Shown here one piece after another: positions 35,371-45,172 of a stretch of 64,000 nucleotides of DNA. The stretch is taken from positions 1 through 64,000 of the forward strand of contig NZ_CANLKR010000027.1 in the NCBI RefSeq assembly GCF_947491715.1, in the 5' to 3' direction. The position numbers and the translations under genes are program-made. The notes under the pieces were generated by a model. That model was given only the letters and a program-made list of their open reading frames with translations. It had not been told where the DNA came from and made no database searches. This DNA comes from an uncultured Shewanella sp. Lineage in GTDB: Bacteria; Pseudomonadota; Gammaproteobacteria; Enterobacterales; Shewanellaceae. Position 1 is the stretch's first letter. Each line of letters opens with the position of its first letter.

Positions 35371-38300
35371 TTGACTTCGCATTCGGACCCTCATTCTGGC
35401 GCTTCTTCTGAGCGCAATACAGATCATGCCGCTGACACGCATTCACCTTCATCTTCTGACTCTGATACTGCTGCTAATATGGCTGCGGCTGCGAGTACAA
35501 GTGTGCAAGCAGAAGGGCCTCATCCACTGTCATCGGCATTTTTAAAAACCTGTTATCAAGCAGATGCGGCCCGTATCAAAAAGCGCTTGTTTCGATTGAA
35601 TAAACCCGCTCATTCCTCTGATAAGAAGAGAAAGGCGCAGCAAGGAAAAGACAATACCCATGGCACAGCATCAAACCAGCAAGCAGTAGCCAAAAAGAAT
35701 GAAGAACTTGAAAGGCTGACTCAGCAGGCTTTAAAAGCGCGTGAAAAAGTCGAGCAACGTCTCGCTAATCGCCCTAAGATTGATTACCCTGAAAATCTGC
35801 CCATTTCGCAAAAGCGCGAAGACATTGCCGCTGCGATTGCCGCGAATCAAGTGGTGATTGTGGCGGGGGAAACAGGCTCGGGTAAAACCACGCAGCTGCC
35901 TAAAATTTGTCTGGATTTAGGCTTAGGCACCCGCGGCCTCATTGGCCATACTCAGCCCAGACGATTAGCCGCCCGCAGTGTGGCATCGCGCATCGCCGAA
36001 GAAATGAAAACACCTTTGGGTGAGGCGGTGGGCTTTAAGGTGCGCTTTGCTGATGCCATTAAGCCCGAGTCATATATCAAACTCATGACAGATGGGATTT
36101 TATTGGCAGAGCTTACCTCGGATAAGTTTCTCGACCAATATGACGCCATTATTATCGATGAGGCCCATGAGCGCAGTTTAAACATTGATTTTATTTTGGG
36201 GTATTTGAAAAATGTATTGAAAAAACGCCCCGATCTGAAAGTGATTGTGACCTCGGCCACCATTGATGTGACGCGTTTTTCCAAGCATTTTAACGATGCA
36301 CCTGTCATTGAAGTCTCTGGGCGCACCTATCCGGTGGAGACCCGCTATCGGCCGCTGGTGTCGAATGATGATACCGACATGGATATGATGGACGGCATTT
36401 TTGCCGCCACCGATGAGCTGGTTAATGAAGGCTTAGGGGATATTCTGATTTTCTTAAGCGGTGAGCGTGAAATTCGTGATGTGGCCGAGCAGCTTAATAA
36501 GCGCCAATATCGAGACACCGACATTTTGCCCTTGTATGCCAGATTATCCTATGGCGAGCAGTCTAAAGTCTTTAACAGCCATGTGGGGCGGCGCATTGTA
36601 TTGGCCACTAACGTGGCGGAAACCTCGTTAACGGTACCTGGGATCCGTTATGTGATTGATCCCGGTTTTGCACGCATCAGTCGCTACAGTTACCGCACGA
36701 AAGTGCAACGTTTGCCCATTGAAGCCATTTCACAAGCGAGCGCGAACCAACGCCAAGGGCGCTGTGGTCGTGTGGCAGCGGGCGTGTGTATTCGCCTGTA
36801 CAGCGAAGAAGATTTTAATAATCGCCCTGAATTTACCGATCCGGAAATTTTGCGTACTAACTTAGCGTCAGTGATTTTAAAGATGTTGGCCATTGGGCTT
36901 GGGGACATTGAGCGTTTCCCGTTTATTCAAGCCCCGGATCCCCGTTACATTCGCGATGGCTTTTTATTACTTGAAGAGTTAGAAGCGGTAGACAAACAGA
37001 CTCAAGGGCTAAAATTGACGCCTTTGGGTAAGCAATTGGCGCACATTCCGGTGGATCCCCGTTTAGCCCGCATGGTGATCGAAGCCAATAAAAACGGTTG
37101 TTTACATGAAGTGTTAGTGATCGCCTCGGCCTTGTCGATTCAAGATCCCCGTGAGCGGCCAATGGATAAACAGCAGGCGGCGGATCAGGCGCATCAACGT
37201 TTTATTAATAATGAGTCAGACTTTATTTCATGGCTCAACTTGTGGGACTTTATTAAAACCAGTCAGCAAGAATACAGCAGTAATCAGTTTAGAAAACAGT
37301 GCAAGAAAGAATTTTTGGCTTACATGCGGGTGCGTGAGTGGCAAGACTTGTATGCGCAGCTGAGACAAGCGACTCACGATTTAAAATGGAAGCTCAATAC
37401 GGCGAGTGAAGAGATTAATTACGAGCTATTGCATCGATCGCTGCTGACAGGCTTGCTCAGTCATATTGGCTTTAAAGATAAAGACAAAGAGTACCTCGGT
37501 GCCCGTAATCGTAAGTTTTTTGTGTTTCCCGGCTCACCACTGGCTAAAAAAGGCCCTAAATGGGTGATGGCGGCAGAATTGACTGAAACGTCGCGTTTAT
37601 TTGCCCGTTGTTGCGCTAAAATTCAACCGGAATGGATTGTGCCGCTGGCTCAACATTTGGTGAAGAAAAATTATCTAGAGCCGCATTTTGAAGCCAAACA
37701 GGGCAGTGTGGTGGCCTTTGAAAATCAAGTTTTGTACGGCTTAACGATAGTGAATCGCCGCAAGACTCAATATGGCCCGATTGATCCCGTAGAAGCCCGC
37801 GATATTTTTATTCGCAGTGCTCTGGCCGAAGGGCAGTTAAAAACCAAAGAAGCCTTTTTCATTAATAATCAAAAGCTATTATTAGATATTGAATCGCTTG
37901 AGCATAAGTCACGTCGCCGCGATATTTTGGTGGACGAGCAAGTGCTGGTGGACTTTTATCAAGCTAAAGTGCCCGAAGCCATGTATAACGCAGCCTCTTT
38001 TCACCGCTGGTGGAAAAAGGCTAAACAGCAACAGCCTGACTTATTGGATTTTGAACGTGATAGCTTGATGCAGCGCAGTGACAGTCATGTGTCGGCGTTG
38101 GATTTTCCAGAGCGCTGGCAAAAAGGCAATTTACAGCTACACGTGAGTTATCATTTTGAGCCCTCTGCCAATGATGATGGCGTGTCGGTGCACATTCCCG
38201 TGGCCTTGATTAACCAAGTTGATGACAGTGATTTTGACTGGCAAGTGCCGGGTCTACGCGAAGAAAAAGTGGTGGCGCTTATTCGCTCCTTGCCTAAAAC

Positions 38301-39459
38301 CTTAAGACGTAATTTTGTGCCTGCACCGGATTACGCGAAGGCGTGTGTTCAGGCCATGACACCCTTTGAATTGCCGTTAATTGACGCCATGTGTAAGCAG
38401 TTATTACGCATGAGTGGCGTACGGATCGCGCCGACCGACTTTGATGTGTCTCAACTGAGTCAACATTTACAAGTGAACTTTAAGATTGAGGGCAACAAAG
38501 GCCAGTTATTGGCACAAGGGCGGAATTTATTGCCGCTCAAAGACAGCATGCAAGGGCAAGTGTCCCAAGCGATTCGTCAAGTGGCCGATGCGGGCATTGA
38601 ACAAGATGCGCTGACTACCTGGTCATTTGGTGATTTACCTAAGCAGTATCAGCAGAGTAAAGGTAATTTTGAAGTCAAAGCGTTTCCGGCATTAGTGGCC
38701 CATAAAACCAGTGTATCCATTAAATTATTTGATGATGAGCATGAGGCGGATAAAGCGCATTCTGCGGGTCTAAAAACTTTATTACTGCTTAATATTCCCT
38801 CTCCGGTGAAATATTTGCAAAAGAGTTTACCTAATAAGGCCAAATTGGCCATGTACTTTAATCCTTTTGGGCAAGTGCAAGTGCTGATCGATGACATTTT
38901 GTCGGCAGCCGTGCAGCGCCTATTGGATGAGAAGAACCTAAACATTCGTGATGAGTTAAGTTTTGAGGCGGCAAAAGATTGGGTTCGCCAAGAGCTCAAT
39001 CCCACAGCGGAGAAAATTTCACTGGATGTGGAGGCCATTTTGACCTTGTATCAGCAAGTAAAGAAACGCTTAAAAGGCAAGATCAGTTTAGATATCGCCT
39101 TTGCTATGAGTGATATCCATGCTCAGCTCGATAAGCTGGTGTTTAAAGGTTTTGTACAAAGCTGTGGTTGGCAGCGCTTACCGAATGTGTTGCGTTATTT
39201 AAAAGCCATAGAAAAGCGGCTAGAGAAATTACCTGTGGATCCTAATCGAGACCGATTGCATATGCACAGTATCAGTAAGGTGCAAACGCAGCTGGATGCT
39301 CAATTGGCTAAACTGCCAAAAAATATGCCCGTGCCTGAGGTGTTAGTGGAGGCGCGGTGGATGATTGAAGAATATCGCGTATCGTGTTTTGCGCAAATTC
39401 TGGGTACCGCTTACCCTATTTCGGAAAAACGCATTTTGAATAAAATCGCCGAAAGTTAA
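35371..39459 (+). CDS. hrpA: ATP-dependent RNA helicase HrpA
   Basis: A 1362-residue DEAH-box helicase, near the ~1300 of E. coli HrpA, which acts on RNA and helps rescue or process stalled translation complexes. Walker A is 'GETGSGKTTQ' (166-173), Walker B DEAH (263-266, 'DEAHERSLN'), motif III 'SAT', motif V 'ATNVAETSLTVPG' and motif VI 'QRQGRCGR'. The HA2/OB-fold region and the long HrpA-specific C-terminus follow. The N-terminal 60 residues are Ser/Asp/Thr-rich and probably disordered. The assigned start is TTG 35371; no strong RBS is visible, and ATG 35479 is an alternative. A terminator follows at 39489. Confidence 0.93.
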   Translation: MTSHSDPHSGASSERNTDHAADTHSPSSSDSDTAANMAAAASTSVQAEGPHPLSSAFLKTCYQADAARIKKRLFRLNKPAHSSDKKRKAQQGKDNTHGTASNQQAVAKKNEELERLTQQALKAREKVEQRLANRPKIDYPENLPISQKREDIAAAIAANQVVIVAGETGSGKTTQLPKICLDLGLGTRGLIGHTQPRRLAARSVASRIAEEMKTPLGEAVGFKVRFADAIKPESYIKLMTDGILLAELTSDKFLDQYDAIIIDEAHERSLNIDFILGYLKNVLKKRPDLKVIVTSATIDVTRFSKHFNDAPVIEVSGRTYPVETRYRPLVSNDDTDMDMMDGIFAATDELVNEGLGDILIFLSGEREIRDVAEQLNKRQYRDTDILPLYARLSYGEQSKVFNSHVGRRIVLATNVAETSLTVPGIRYVIDPGFARISRYSYRTKVQRLPIEAISQASANQRQGRCGRVAAGVCIRLYSEEDFNNRPEFTDPEILRTNLASVILKMLAIGLGDIERFPFIQAPDPRYIRDGFLLLEELEAVDKQTQGLKLTPLGKQLAHIPVDPRLARMVIEANKNGCLHEVLVIASALSIQDPRERPMDKQQAADQAHQRFINNESDFISWLNLWDFIKTSQQEYSSNQFRKQCKKEFLAYMRVREWQDLYAQLRQATHDLKWKLNTASEEINYELLHRSLLTGLLSHIGFKDKDKEYLGARNRKFFVFPGSPLAKKGPKWVMAAELTETSRLFARCCAKIQPEWIVPLAQHLVKKNYLEPHFEAKQGSVVAFENQVLYGLTIVNRRKTQYGPIDPVEARDIFIRSALAEGQLKTKEAFFINNQKLLLDIESLEHKSRRRDILVDEQVLVDFYQAKVPEAMYNAASFHRWWKKAKQQQPDLLDFERDSLMQRSDSHVSALDFPERWQKGNLQLHVSYHFEPSANDDGVSVHIPVALINQVDDSDFDWQVPGLREEKVVALIRSLPKTLRRNFVPAPDYAKACVQAMTPFELPLIDAMCKQLLRMSGVRIAPTDFDVSQLSQHLQVNFKIEGNKGQLLAQGRNLLPLKDSMQGQVSQAIRQVADAGIEQDALTTWSFGDLPKQYQQSKGNFEVKAFPALVAHKTSVSIKLFDDEHEADKAHSAGLKTLLLLNIPSPVKYLQKSLPNKAKLAMYFNPFGQVQVLIDDILSAAVQRLLDEKNLNIRDELSFEAAKDWVRQELNPTAEKISLDVEAILTLYQQVKKRLKGKISLDIAFAMSDIHAQLDKLVFKGFVQSCGWQRLPNVLRYLKAIEKRLEKLPVDPNRDRLHMHSISKVQTQLDAQLAKLPKNMPVPEVLVEARWMIEEYRVSCFAQILGTAYPISEKRILNKIAES

Positions 39460-39488
39460 ACGCTTCAGTACGTTCCAGTAAGATAGAT

Positions 39489-39521
39489 CCCAAGTCGTGT
39501 GTGACGACTTGGGGTTTTTTT
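39489..39521 (+). terminator. Rho-independent terminator after hrpA
   Basis: CCCAAGTCGT and ACGACTTGGG form a 10-bp stem with a 5-base loop followed by G and T7. It is 30 bases after the hrpA stop. Confidence 0.92.
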
Positions 39522-39580
39522 ATGTTTCATCAGTGGTCTTGTTCTATGCTTTACAAGGTGCTTACTGACTTGACAGCATA

Positions 39581-40936
39581 ATGAAAGATCAACAATTAAC
39601 TGTGTTATCTCCCACAGCGATTTTAGGCTATGGCTTTCCTTTATCTTCCTTTGAGCGCGGTATGGCAATGAAACCTGACGTCATTGCCGTCGATGCAGGC
39701 TCGGTGGATCCAGGCCCCTTTTATTTGGGCTCTGGAAAATCATTTACGGATAGGGCAGCGGTAAAGCGAGATTTACTGCACATGATAACGGCAGGCATAA
39801 AAGCGAGTATTCCTGTGATTGTGGGATCCTCAGGAGGCTCGGGAGCCAAGTCTCACCTCGATTGGACGTTGAATATTGTTCAGGAATTGCTTGCTGAGCA
39901 AGACTTAGCTGCAAAAATTGGGGTGATTTCCGCTGACATTGATAAGCAGACAGTCATCGATGGCATTAATAACAACAAAGTGAGCGCATTAGCAGGTTTA
40001 GCATCATTAAGGGAAGAAGAGGTTCAAGCGTCCATATCCATTGTTGCCCAAATGGGAATAGAGCCATTTATTGAGGCCCTTGATGCTGGTTGTCAGGTGA
40101 TTTTGGCGGGAAGAGCCTATGATCCCGCTGTATTTGCCGCTTTACCCATAAAAAGAGGTTTTGATGCGGGCTTAGCTATTCACATGGGGAAAATTTTAGA
40201 ATGTGCGGCTATTGCGGCAACGCCGGGCTCGGGATCTGACTGTGTGGTAGGAGTGATTGATCAATCGGGTTTTACCCTCGTTCCATGCAGTGATGAGAGG
40301 CAATTTACTGAAGATTCTGTTGCTGCCCATACCTTGTATGAAAAATCGAATCCCTATGTGTTACCCGGTCCTGGCGGAAGATTGGATTTAAGGCAGGTTC
40401 AGTTTATGGCATTAGCCCATGGACAAGTGCGTGTGACGGGAAGCCGTTTTGTGCAAGATGAAGTGTATCGTGTGAAATTAGAAGGAGCACGATTACAGGG
40501 TTATCGAACGGTGAGCATTGCCGGTATTCGCGATCCCATTATGATTGCCGAAATTGATGAAATATTAGCGACCATTAAAGAGAAAATGTTGGTAAGAATG
40601 GAAGAAGATCACATCGAGGGTTTTGTTGATTTTCATGTGTACGGTAAAAATGGCGTCATGGGACAACAAGAACCTGTTAAAGTCAGTCAAGCTCATGAAT
40701 TAGGTGTGGTCATTGAAGTGGTTGCAAAAGAACAAACTACTGCCGACAGTATTTGCAGTTTAACCCGTTCGACATTATTGCATTATGGCTACCCAAACCG
40801 CATTGCTACGGCTGGCAATTTGGCCTTTCCTTTTTCTCCATCTGACTTAAGTGCTGGGCCTGTTTATGCTTTTTCTATGTATCATTTAATTGAGATGCAA
40901 GAGCAATCCTTTTTTAAATTAAAGGTAATGAATTGA
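39581..40936 (+). CDS. AtuA/DUF1446 family protein
   Basis: A 451-residue cytoplasmic protein of the acyclic terpene utilization AtuA-like (DUF1446) family. It has 'ILGYGFPLSSFERGM', 'DVIAVDAGSVDPGPFYLGSG' and 'VIVGSSGGSGAKSHLDW', then 'CQVILAGRAYDPAVFAALPI', 'KILECAAIAATPGSGSDCVVG' and 'HYGYPNRIATAGNLAFPFSPSD'. The reaction of the family is not firmly known; AtuA itself belongs to citronellol/geraniol catabolism in Pseudomonas. No other terpene genes are present, so that role is not claimed. It overlaps the following DUF4387 gene by one base, a pairing seen widely. Confidence 0.82.
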   Translation: MKDQQLTVLSPTAILGYGFPLSSFERGMAMKPDVIAVDAGSVDPGPFYLGSGKSFTDRAAVKRDLLHMITAGIKASIPVIVGSSGGSGAKSHLDWTLNIVQELLAEQDLAAKIGVISADIDKQTVIDGINNNKVSALAGLASLREEEVQASISIVAQMGIEPFIEALDAGCQVILAGRAYDPAVFAALPIKRGFDAGLAIHMGKILECAAIAATPGSGSDCVVGVIDQSGFTLVPCSDERQFTEDSVAAHTLYEKSNPYVLPGPGGRLDLRQVQFMALAHGQVRVTGSRFVQDEVYRVKLEGARLQGYRTVSIAGIRDPIMIAEIDEILATIKEKMLVRMEEDHIEGFVDFHVYGKNGVMGQQEPVKVSQAHELGVVIEVVAKEQTTADSICSLTRSTLLHYGYPNRIATAGNLAFPFSPSDLSAGPVYAFSMYHLIEMQEQSFFKLKVMN

Positions 40937-41253
40937 TGAAGAAAACACTCACTGAGCTGGCCAAGGTGATCCGCTCTAAAAATTGTAGCCCTTTTGAGCT
41001 AACGTTCGATATCATTTTTAATAATAAAGAAGATTATGAGCGATTAAAAAGAACAAAGCAGATAAGCCATGCACTTGTTGCGAGCTTATACAATATTTCT
41101 GTTGATGAGGTGAAGTCCATTATCTATTTTGAACCCGCTAAAGCGATCAAAATAGTGATTAATCGTATTCAATCTTCAGGCAGTAAAGGTGACACTGATG
41201 TGTATGGTGCACAGCAACATGCTCCCTTGTTGGGTGTGATGCTTGATATCTGA
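40936..41253 (+). CDS. DUF4387 family protein
   Basis: A 105-residue protein with 'LAKVIRSKNCSPFELTFDIIF', 'ISHALVASLYNISVDEV', 'YFEPAKAIKIVINR' and 'GDTDVYGAQQHAPLLGV'. These features identify DUF4387, normally encoded right after, or fused to, DUF1446/AtuA proteins, so it is probably the small subunit or partner of the upstream protein. The ATG at 40936 shares its A with the preceding TGA stop. AAAGG lies upstream within the previous gene. Confidence 0.82.
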   Translation: MKKTLTELAKVIRSKNCSPFELTFDIIFNNKEDYERLKRTKQISHALVASLYNISVDEVKSIIYFEPAKAIKIVINRIQSSGSKGDTDVYGAQQHAPLLGVMLDI

Positions 41254-41994
41254 GATATCAAGTCGTGTTTGTTTCATTTTTCAATATTAAATTTTATTTC
41301 ATCATGTTTAACTTTATTTTACTACTTATATTCTACTAGTGTTTACATTTTGTTTAATACACTTATTTAAATCTTACTCATCAAAAATGTCTGCCTTTTT
41401 ATTCAGGAATTATATTTAAAATTATTTTTTATTTTTATATAAGCGGTATATATCTATTTTCATTTACCTGTTTGATTTTAATTAATGATAATCATTGTTG
41501 TTTGTATTATAGTTTTTAATATTTTTTTTAGTATTAAAGTTGTAACTTTTATAATTCATGGTATTCACAATGTTAGCAATTAAATTAATTTTTATGGGTT
41601 TATAATAATGGGTAATATTCTTTTAAATCCAATGTCTTTAAGCTTTTTATGTGATAACGATAAAACAGGCTTTGTTTATAATCTGTTGATATAAATCAAT
41701 ATTATTTCATTACTAAAAGTTAATGTTATATGTTTGACAAGTTTTACCCCTGTACTAGCCTTAGAACGAAATACGGAGGCAAGACATATTTTAAAGCGAT
41801 ATTGTTTTTGCCAATGTATTTTGGAACATGGAAATACCTCGATCATTTAATCGATGATGTTGGAGGTGATATATCATTGTCATTATCTAATTAAAAATAA
41901 ACAATAGTGTTATTTTTATATTCATAGCAATATTGATGTGTATTAATCATCGTGAGGGTGGTCTTTTTTAATTTATATTTATAAGGATATTTAA
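41254..41994. other. Upstream region of protease copy 1
   Basis: A 741-base AT-rich leader without ORF. From about 41470 it is homologous to 44650-45172 upstream of protease copy 2. Best conserved are the Fur-like site (41481-41500), a block with TTGACAAGTTT...CTGTACTAGCCTTAG (about 41734-41764) and CGATCATTTAATCGATGATG (about 41838-41857). Confidence 0.6.
41481..41500 (+). promoter_or_regulatory. Fur-like box far upstream of protease copy 1
   Basis: ATTAATGATAATCATTGTTG shares the 13-base core AATGATAATCATT with the Fur consensus. It lies about 500 bases before the protease ATG and just upstream of a possible -10 TATTAT. The duplicate at 44653 reads ATTAATGAGAATCATTGTTG, so the site is conserved after duplication. 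Confidence 0.5.
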
Positions 41995-44217
41995 ATGTTT
42001 AAAAAAAGTATTATCGCTTGTTCAATTTTAGGTTTTTTTTCTTTTTTACCTTCGATGACCTTTGCAGCTAGTCAGGTTGATTTACGCAATAATCAGGCGC
42101 AATTATTACATGTTACAGCGGATAAACATAATTTAAGAAGTCTGCTTAACTTCAGTGATAATGACAGTCTCGAATTATTAAAACAACGGACCACATTATC
42201 GAGTATGACCCATAGTCGTTACCGCCAACTCTATCAAGGTATCCCTGTTTGGGGACACCATGTATTAGTGACATCTGATGATTCTCAGCAGGTTGTCGCA
42301 TTACATGGAGCTTTGTTAAAAGGGATTGGTAAAGACATCAGTACTCAGAGCATACAAACCAATAAAATGCAGGCGAAAAAGGTACTGTTTAAGCAACAAA
42401 ATGCACTGAAAGCCCAAAACCCAGAAGTGAAAGATTGGGTATTTGACAATATTACCAGTGAAAAAGTGATTTATTTAAATGAAAGAAATCAAGCTAAATT
42501 GGCTATTTTTATCTCGTTTTTTGCCGACTCAGCGAAAGGAGGGCATCCTACCAGACCCACTTATATCATCGATGCGACAACAGGTGAAATGATAGAAAGC
42601 TATGATGGACTTGCTTTTGCGGATGGTACTGGCCCTGGTGGTAATGCGAAAGTAGGTCAATATCATTATGGTACGGACTTCCCCACTTTTAACATTATTG
42701 ATGTGGATGGCAGTACTTGTCAAATGGAAAACACCAATGTTAAAACCGTTGATTTAGATCATGGCACATCCGGTACCTCAGTGTTCGAATTTGGTTGCTA
42801 TGAAAATGCCAAAAAAGAAATCAATGGCGCTTATTCTCCGCTCAATGATGCTCACTTCTTTGGTGGAGTGGTGTTTGATATGTTTAATGATTGGTATCAA
42901 ACCGCGCCACTCACTTTCCAATTAACCATGCGAGTGCATTATTCCAATAACTATGAGAATGCGTTTTGGAATGGCTCTTCCATGACTTTTGGTGATGGTC
43001 GAAATACTTTCTATCCACTCACATCGCTCGATGTTTCTGCTCATGAAGTGAGCCATGGGGTGACAGAGCAAAATTCGGGACTAGTTTATTATAATCAACC
43101 AGGTGGCATTAATGAATCATTTTCTGATATTTCAGGGGATGCGGCTGAGTTTTATATGAAAGGAACCAATGACTTTTTAGTGGGAGCCGATATTTTTAAA
43201 GCCGCAACGGGGGCGTTACGTTATTTTGCTGATCCTACCCTAGATGGCCGCTCAATTGGGCATGTGAATGATTACTATGATGGATTGGGTGTGCACTATT
43301 CCAGTGGGGTCTTTAATCGAGCCTTTTATAATTTGGCCACCACAGCAGGTTGGGATACCCATAAAGCCTTTGATATTTGGGTTAAAGCCAATCTAGATTA
43401 CTGGGGACCATTGACAAACTTTCAGCAGGGAGCTGAAGGCATTTTGGATGCGGCTTTGGCGCTGAAAGACACAAATCCGAATTTTGATTATCCTGCTACT
43501 GATGTGCGTGATGCATTTGCTGTTGTGGGGATTGATCTCGTGATCCCAGCAGAACCTATTGCGAATTTTGAGTTTAGTAAAGAGTTTTTAACGGTGAGCT
43601 TTATGGATAGAAGCACCAGCTCAAATGGCGATATCACCACTTGGGCATGGGATTTTGGTGATGGCGGAAACTCCACATTACAAAACCCCGTTTATACCTA
43701 TGCTGGTGCTGGTGCTTATGAAGTGAATTTGATGGTGACGGATGTGGATGATCGCACTCATTCAATGACGCAAACCGTGAGTGTGACTTCGACTCCTGAA
43801 TATTGCTCTGCGGCAGGGGGATCGAACAGCTTTGAGTGGATCAGTGGAGTTAGTGTGGATAGCTTTAACCATACTTCGGGTGCCAGTGGTTACTCTGACT
43901 TTACCGATCAAGTCATTAATTTAGCCAAAGATAATTTCTATCCTCTAGTCTTAACGCCAGGGTTTTCTGGGACAGCATACTCTGAAAACTGGCGCGTTTG
44001 GGCTGATTTAAATCAAGATGGTGACTTTGACGATGCAGGTGAGCTGCTATTTAATGGAGCTTCCTCTAGTGAAGTCAATTATGTTATTCATTTGCCAGCA
44101 ACTGCAATGTCGGGTGAAACAAGAATGCGAGTGTCAATGCAATGGAATTCATCCGTATCTGCTTGTGAAAGCTTTAGTTGGGGAGAAGTAGAAGATTACA
44201 CCATTAATATTCAATAA
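41995..44217 (+). CDS. Secreted M4 (thermolysin/vibriolysin-like) metalloprotease, copy 1
   Basis: A 740-residue secreted zinc protease. Signal peptide to 'SMTFAA' (~25); FTP/PepSY propeptide to about 210; M4 catalytic domain with 'SAHEVSHGVTEQ' (His350, Glu351, His354), 'INESFSDISGD' (Glu374) and 'LGVHYSSGVFNRAFY' (transition-state His). A PKD domain is at about 517-600 ('TWAWDFGDGGNS', 'YTYAGAGAYEVNLMVTD'). The C-terminal GEVED domain has 'WRVWADLNQDGDFDDAGE' and 'SWGEVEDYTI'. The domain layout matches secreted proteases that degrade protein polymers. RBS AAGGA is 12 bases upstream. Followed by a terminator and a tandem paralogue. Confidence 0.92.
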   Translation: MFKKSIIACSILGFFSFLPSMTFAASQVDLRNNQAQLLHVTADKHNLRSLLNFSDNDSLELLKQRTTLSSMTHSRYRQLYQGIPVWGHHVLVTSDDSQQVVALHGALLKGIGKDISTQSIQTNKMQAKKVLFKQQNALKAQNPEVKDWVFDNITSEKVIYLNERNQAKLAIFISFFADSAKGGHPTRPTYIIDATTGEMIESYDGLAFADGTGPGGNAKVGQYHYGTDFPTFNIIDVDGSTCQMENTNVKTVDLDHGTSGTSVFEFGCYENAKKEINGAYSPLNDAHFFGGVVFDMFNDWYQTAPLTFQLTMRVHYSNNYENAFWNGSSMTFGDGRNTFYPLTSLDVSAHEVSHGVTEQNSGLVYYNQPGGINESFSDISGDAAEFYMKGTNDFLVGADIFKAATGALRYFADPTLDGRSIGHVNDYYDGLGVHYSSGVFNRAFYNLATTAGWDTHKAFDIWVKANLDYWGPLTNFQQGAEGILDAALALKDTNPNFDYPATDVRDAFAVVGIDLVIPAEPIANFEFSKEFLTVSFMDRSTSSNGDITTWAWDFGDGGNSTLQNPVYTYAGAGAYEVNLMVTDVDDRTHSMTQTVSVTSTPEYCSAAGGSNSFEWISGVSVDSFNHTSGASGYSDFTDQVINLAKDNFYPLVLTPGFSGTAYSENWRVWADLNQDGDFDDAGELLFNGASSSEVNYVIHLPATAMSGETRMRVSMQWNSSVSACESFSWGEVEDYTINIQ

Positions 44218-45172
44218 TGGAGTTAGGTTAATACTTATCTATGTGAAGTATTGATCAATAATAAAAGGAAGCATGAGTTTCCTTTTATTATTTTATATTG
44301 GTTTATTCAAAATTAATAATAGGGGATATTGATATTTTTAAGTCTGTTATAACATATTTAATTAATAATGTAACGGTGAGAGGTTGTAGTGTAAATGTCA
44401 GTGAATCGAAAACAGTACCCATCAATAAATATAATGTCTAAGAGGGAGTTATATGTTAATTATAATGACATTGTATATTTTATATTGTTTTTATTTTATT
44501 GTCGATAGTTTACTTGTTATTAAATTATTTTAATCTTTAGATTACTTTTTAACTATGACTTTAGTGTCTATAGTTAATTGACTTTAAATCAGTGAAAATA
44601 ACTTATGCTCCGAAATGTTTTAAATATGTCTAGAACTTTATATTTGTTTTCTATTAATGAGAATCATTGTTGTTTATATTACAATATTTATTTGTTTGTT
44701 ATTTAGTATTAAAGTGGTAATGATTAATAATGAGTTATTTTGACATGTTAATGTTCAAAATAAAGGCTTATGAAATAACTGTAACGTTAATATTCTTTGA
44801 AATCCAACATCTTCAAGTCACTTGCATGGTCATTAATGATAGCTGTTTATTTTTAAGGTTTTGATTATTAGTACTTTATTATTTATTAGTAAAAGTTAAT
44901 GTTTTATGTTTGACAAGTTTATTCTCTGTACTAGCCTTAGATCGAAATACTGGTGTATGGCATATTATAAAGTGGCACTGTTGTTGTCGAAGTATTTGGT
45001 ACTATGGAGTTATTTCGATCATTTAATCGATGATGTTGGGGAAGGAGTATCATTGTCAGTAGTTAATTTGAAATGAATAATAGTAATGTTTATATATTCA
45101 TAATAATTGGCAGTATGTATTTTTCATCGTGATGGTGATCATTTTTTTATTGATATGTATAAGGATATTTAA
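44218..45172. other. Upstream region of protease copy 2
   Basis: A 955-base AT-rich region without ORF. It starts with the terminator of copy 1. From about 44650 it is the diverged duplicate of the region upstream of copy 1, including the Fur-like site at 44653-44672 and the conserved TTGACAAGTTT...TACTAGCCTTAG block near 44910. Confidence 0.6.
44257..44294 (+). terminator. Terminator after protease copy 1
   Basis: AATAATAAAAGGAA and TTTCCTTTTATTATT form a 13-15-bp stem with a 7-base loop, ending in T4. Confidence 0.85.

Noticed and set aside
44811..44825. CATCTTCAAGTC similar to the MITE terminus
   Set aside because: Only about 12 bases match and no second end or interior similarity was found, so chance is likely.
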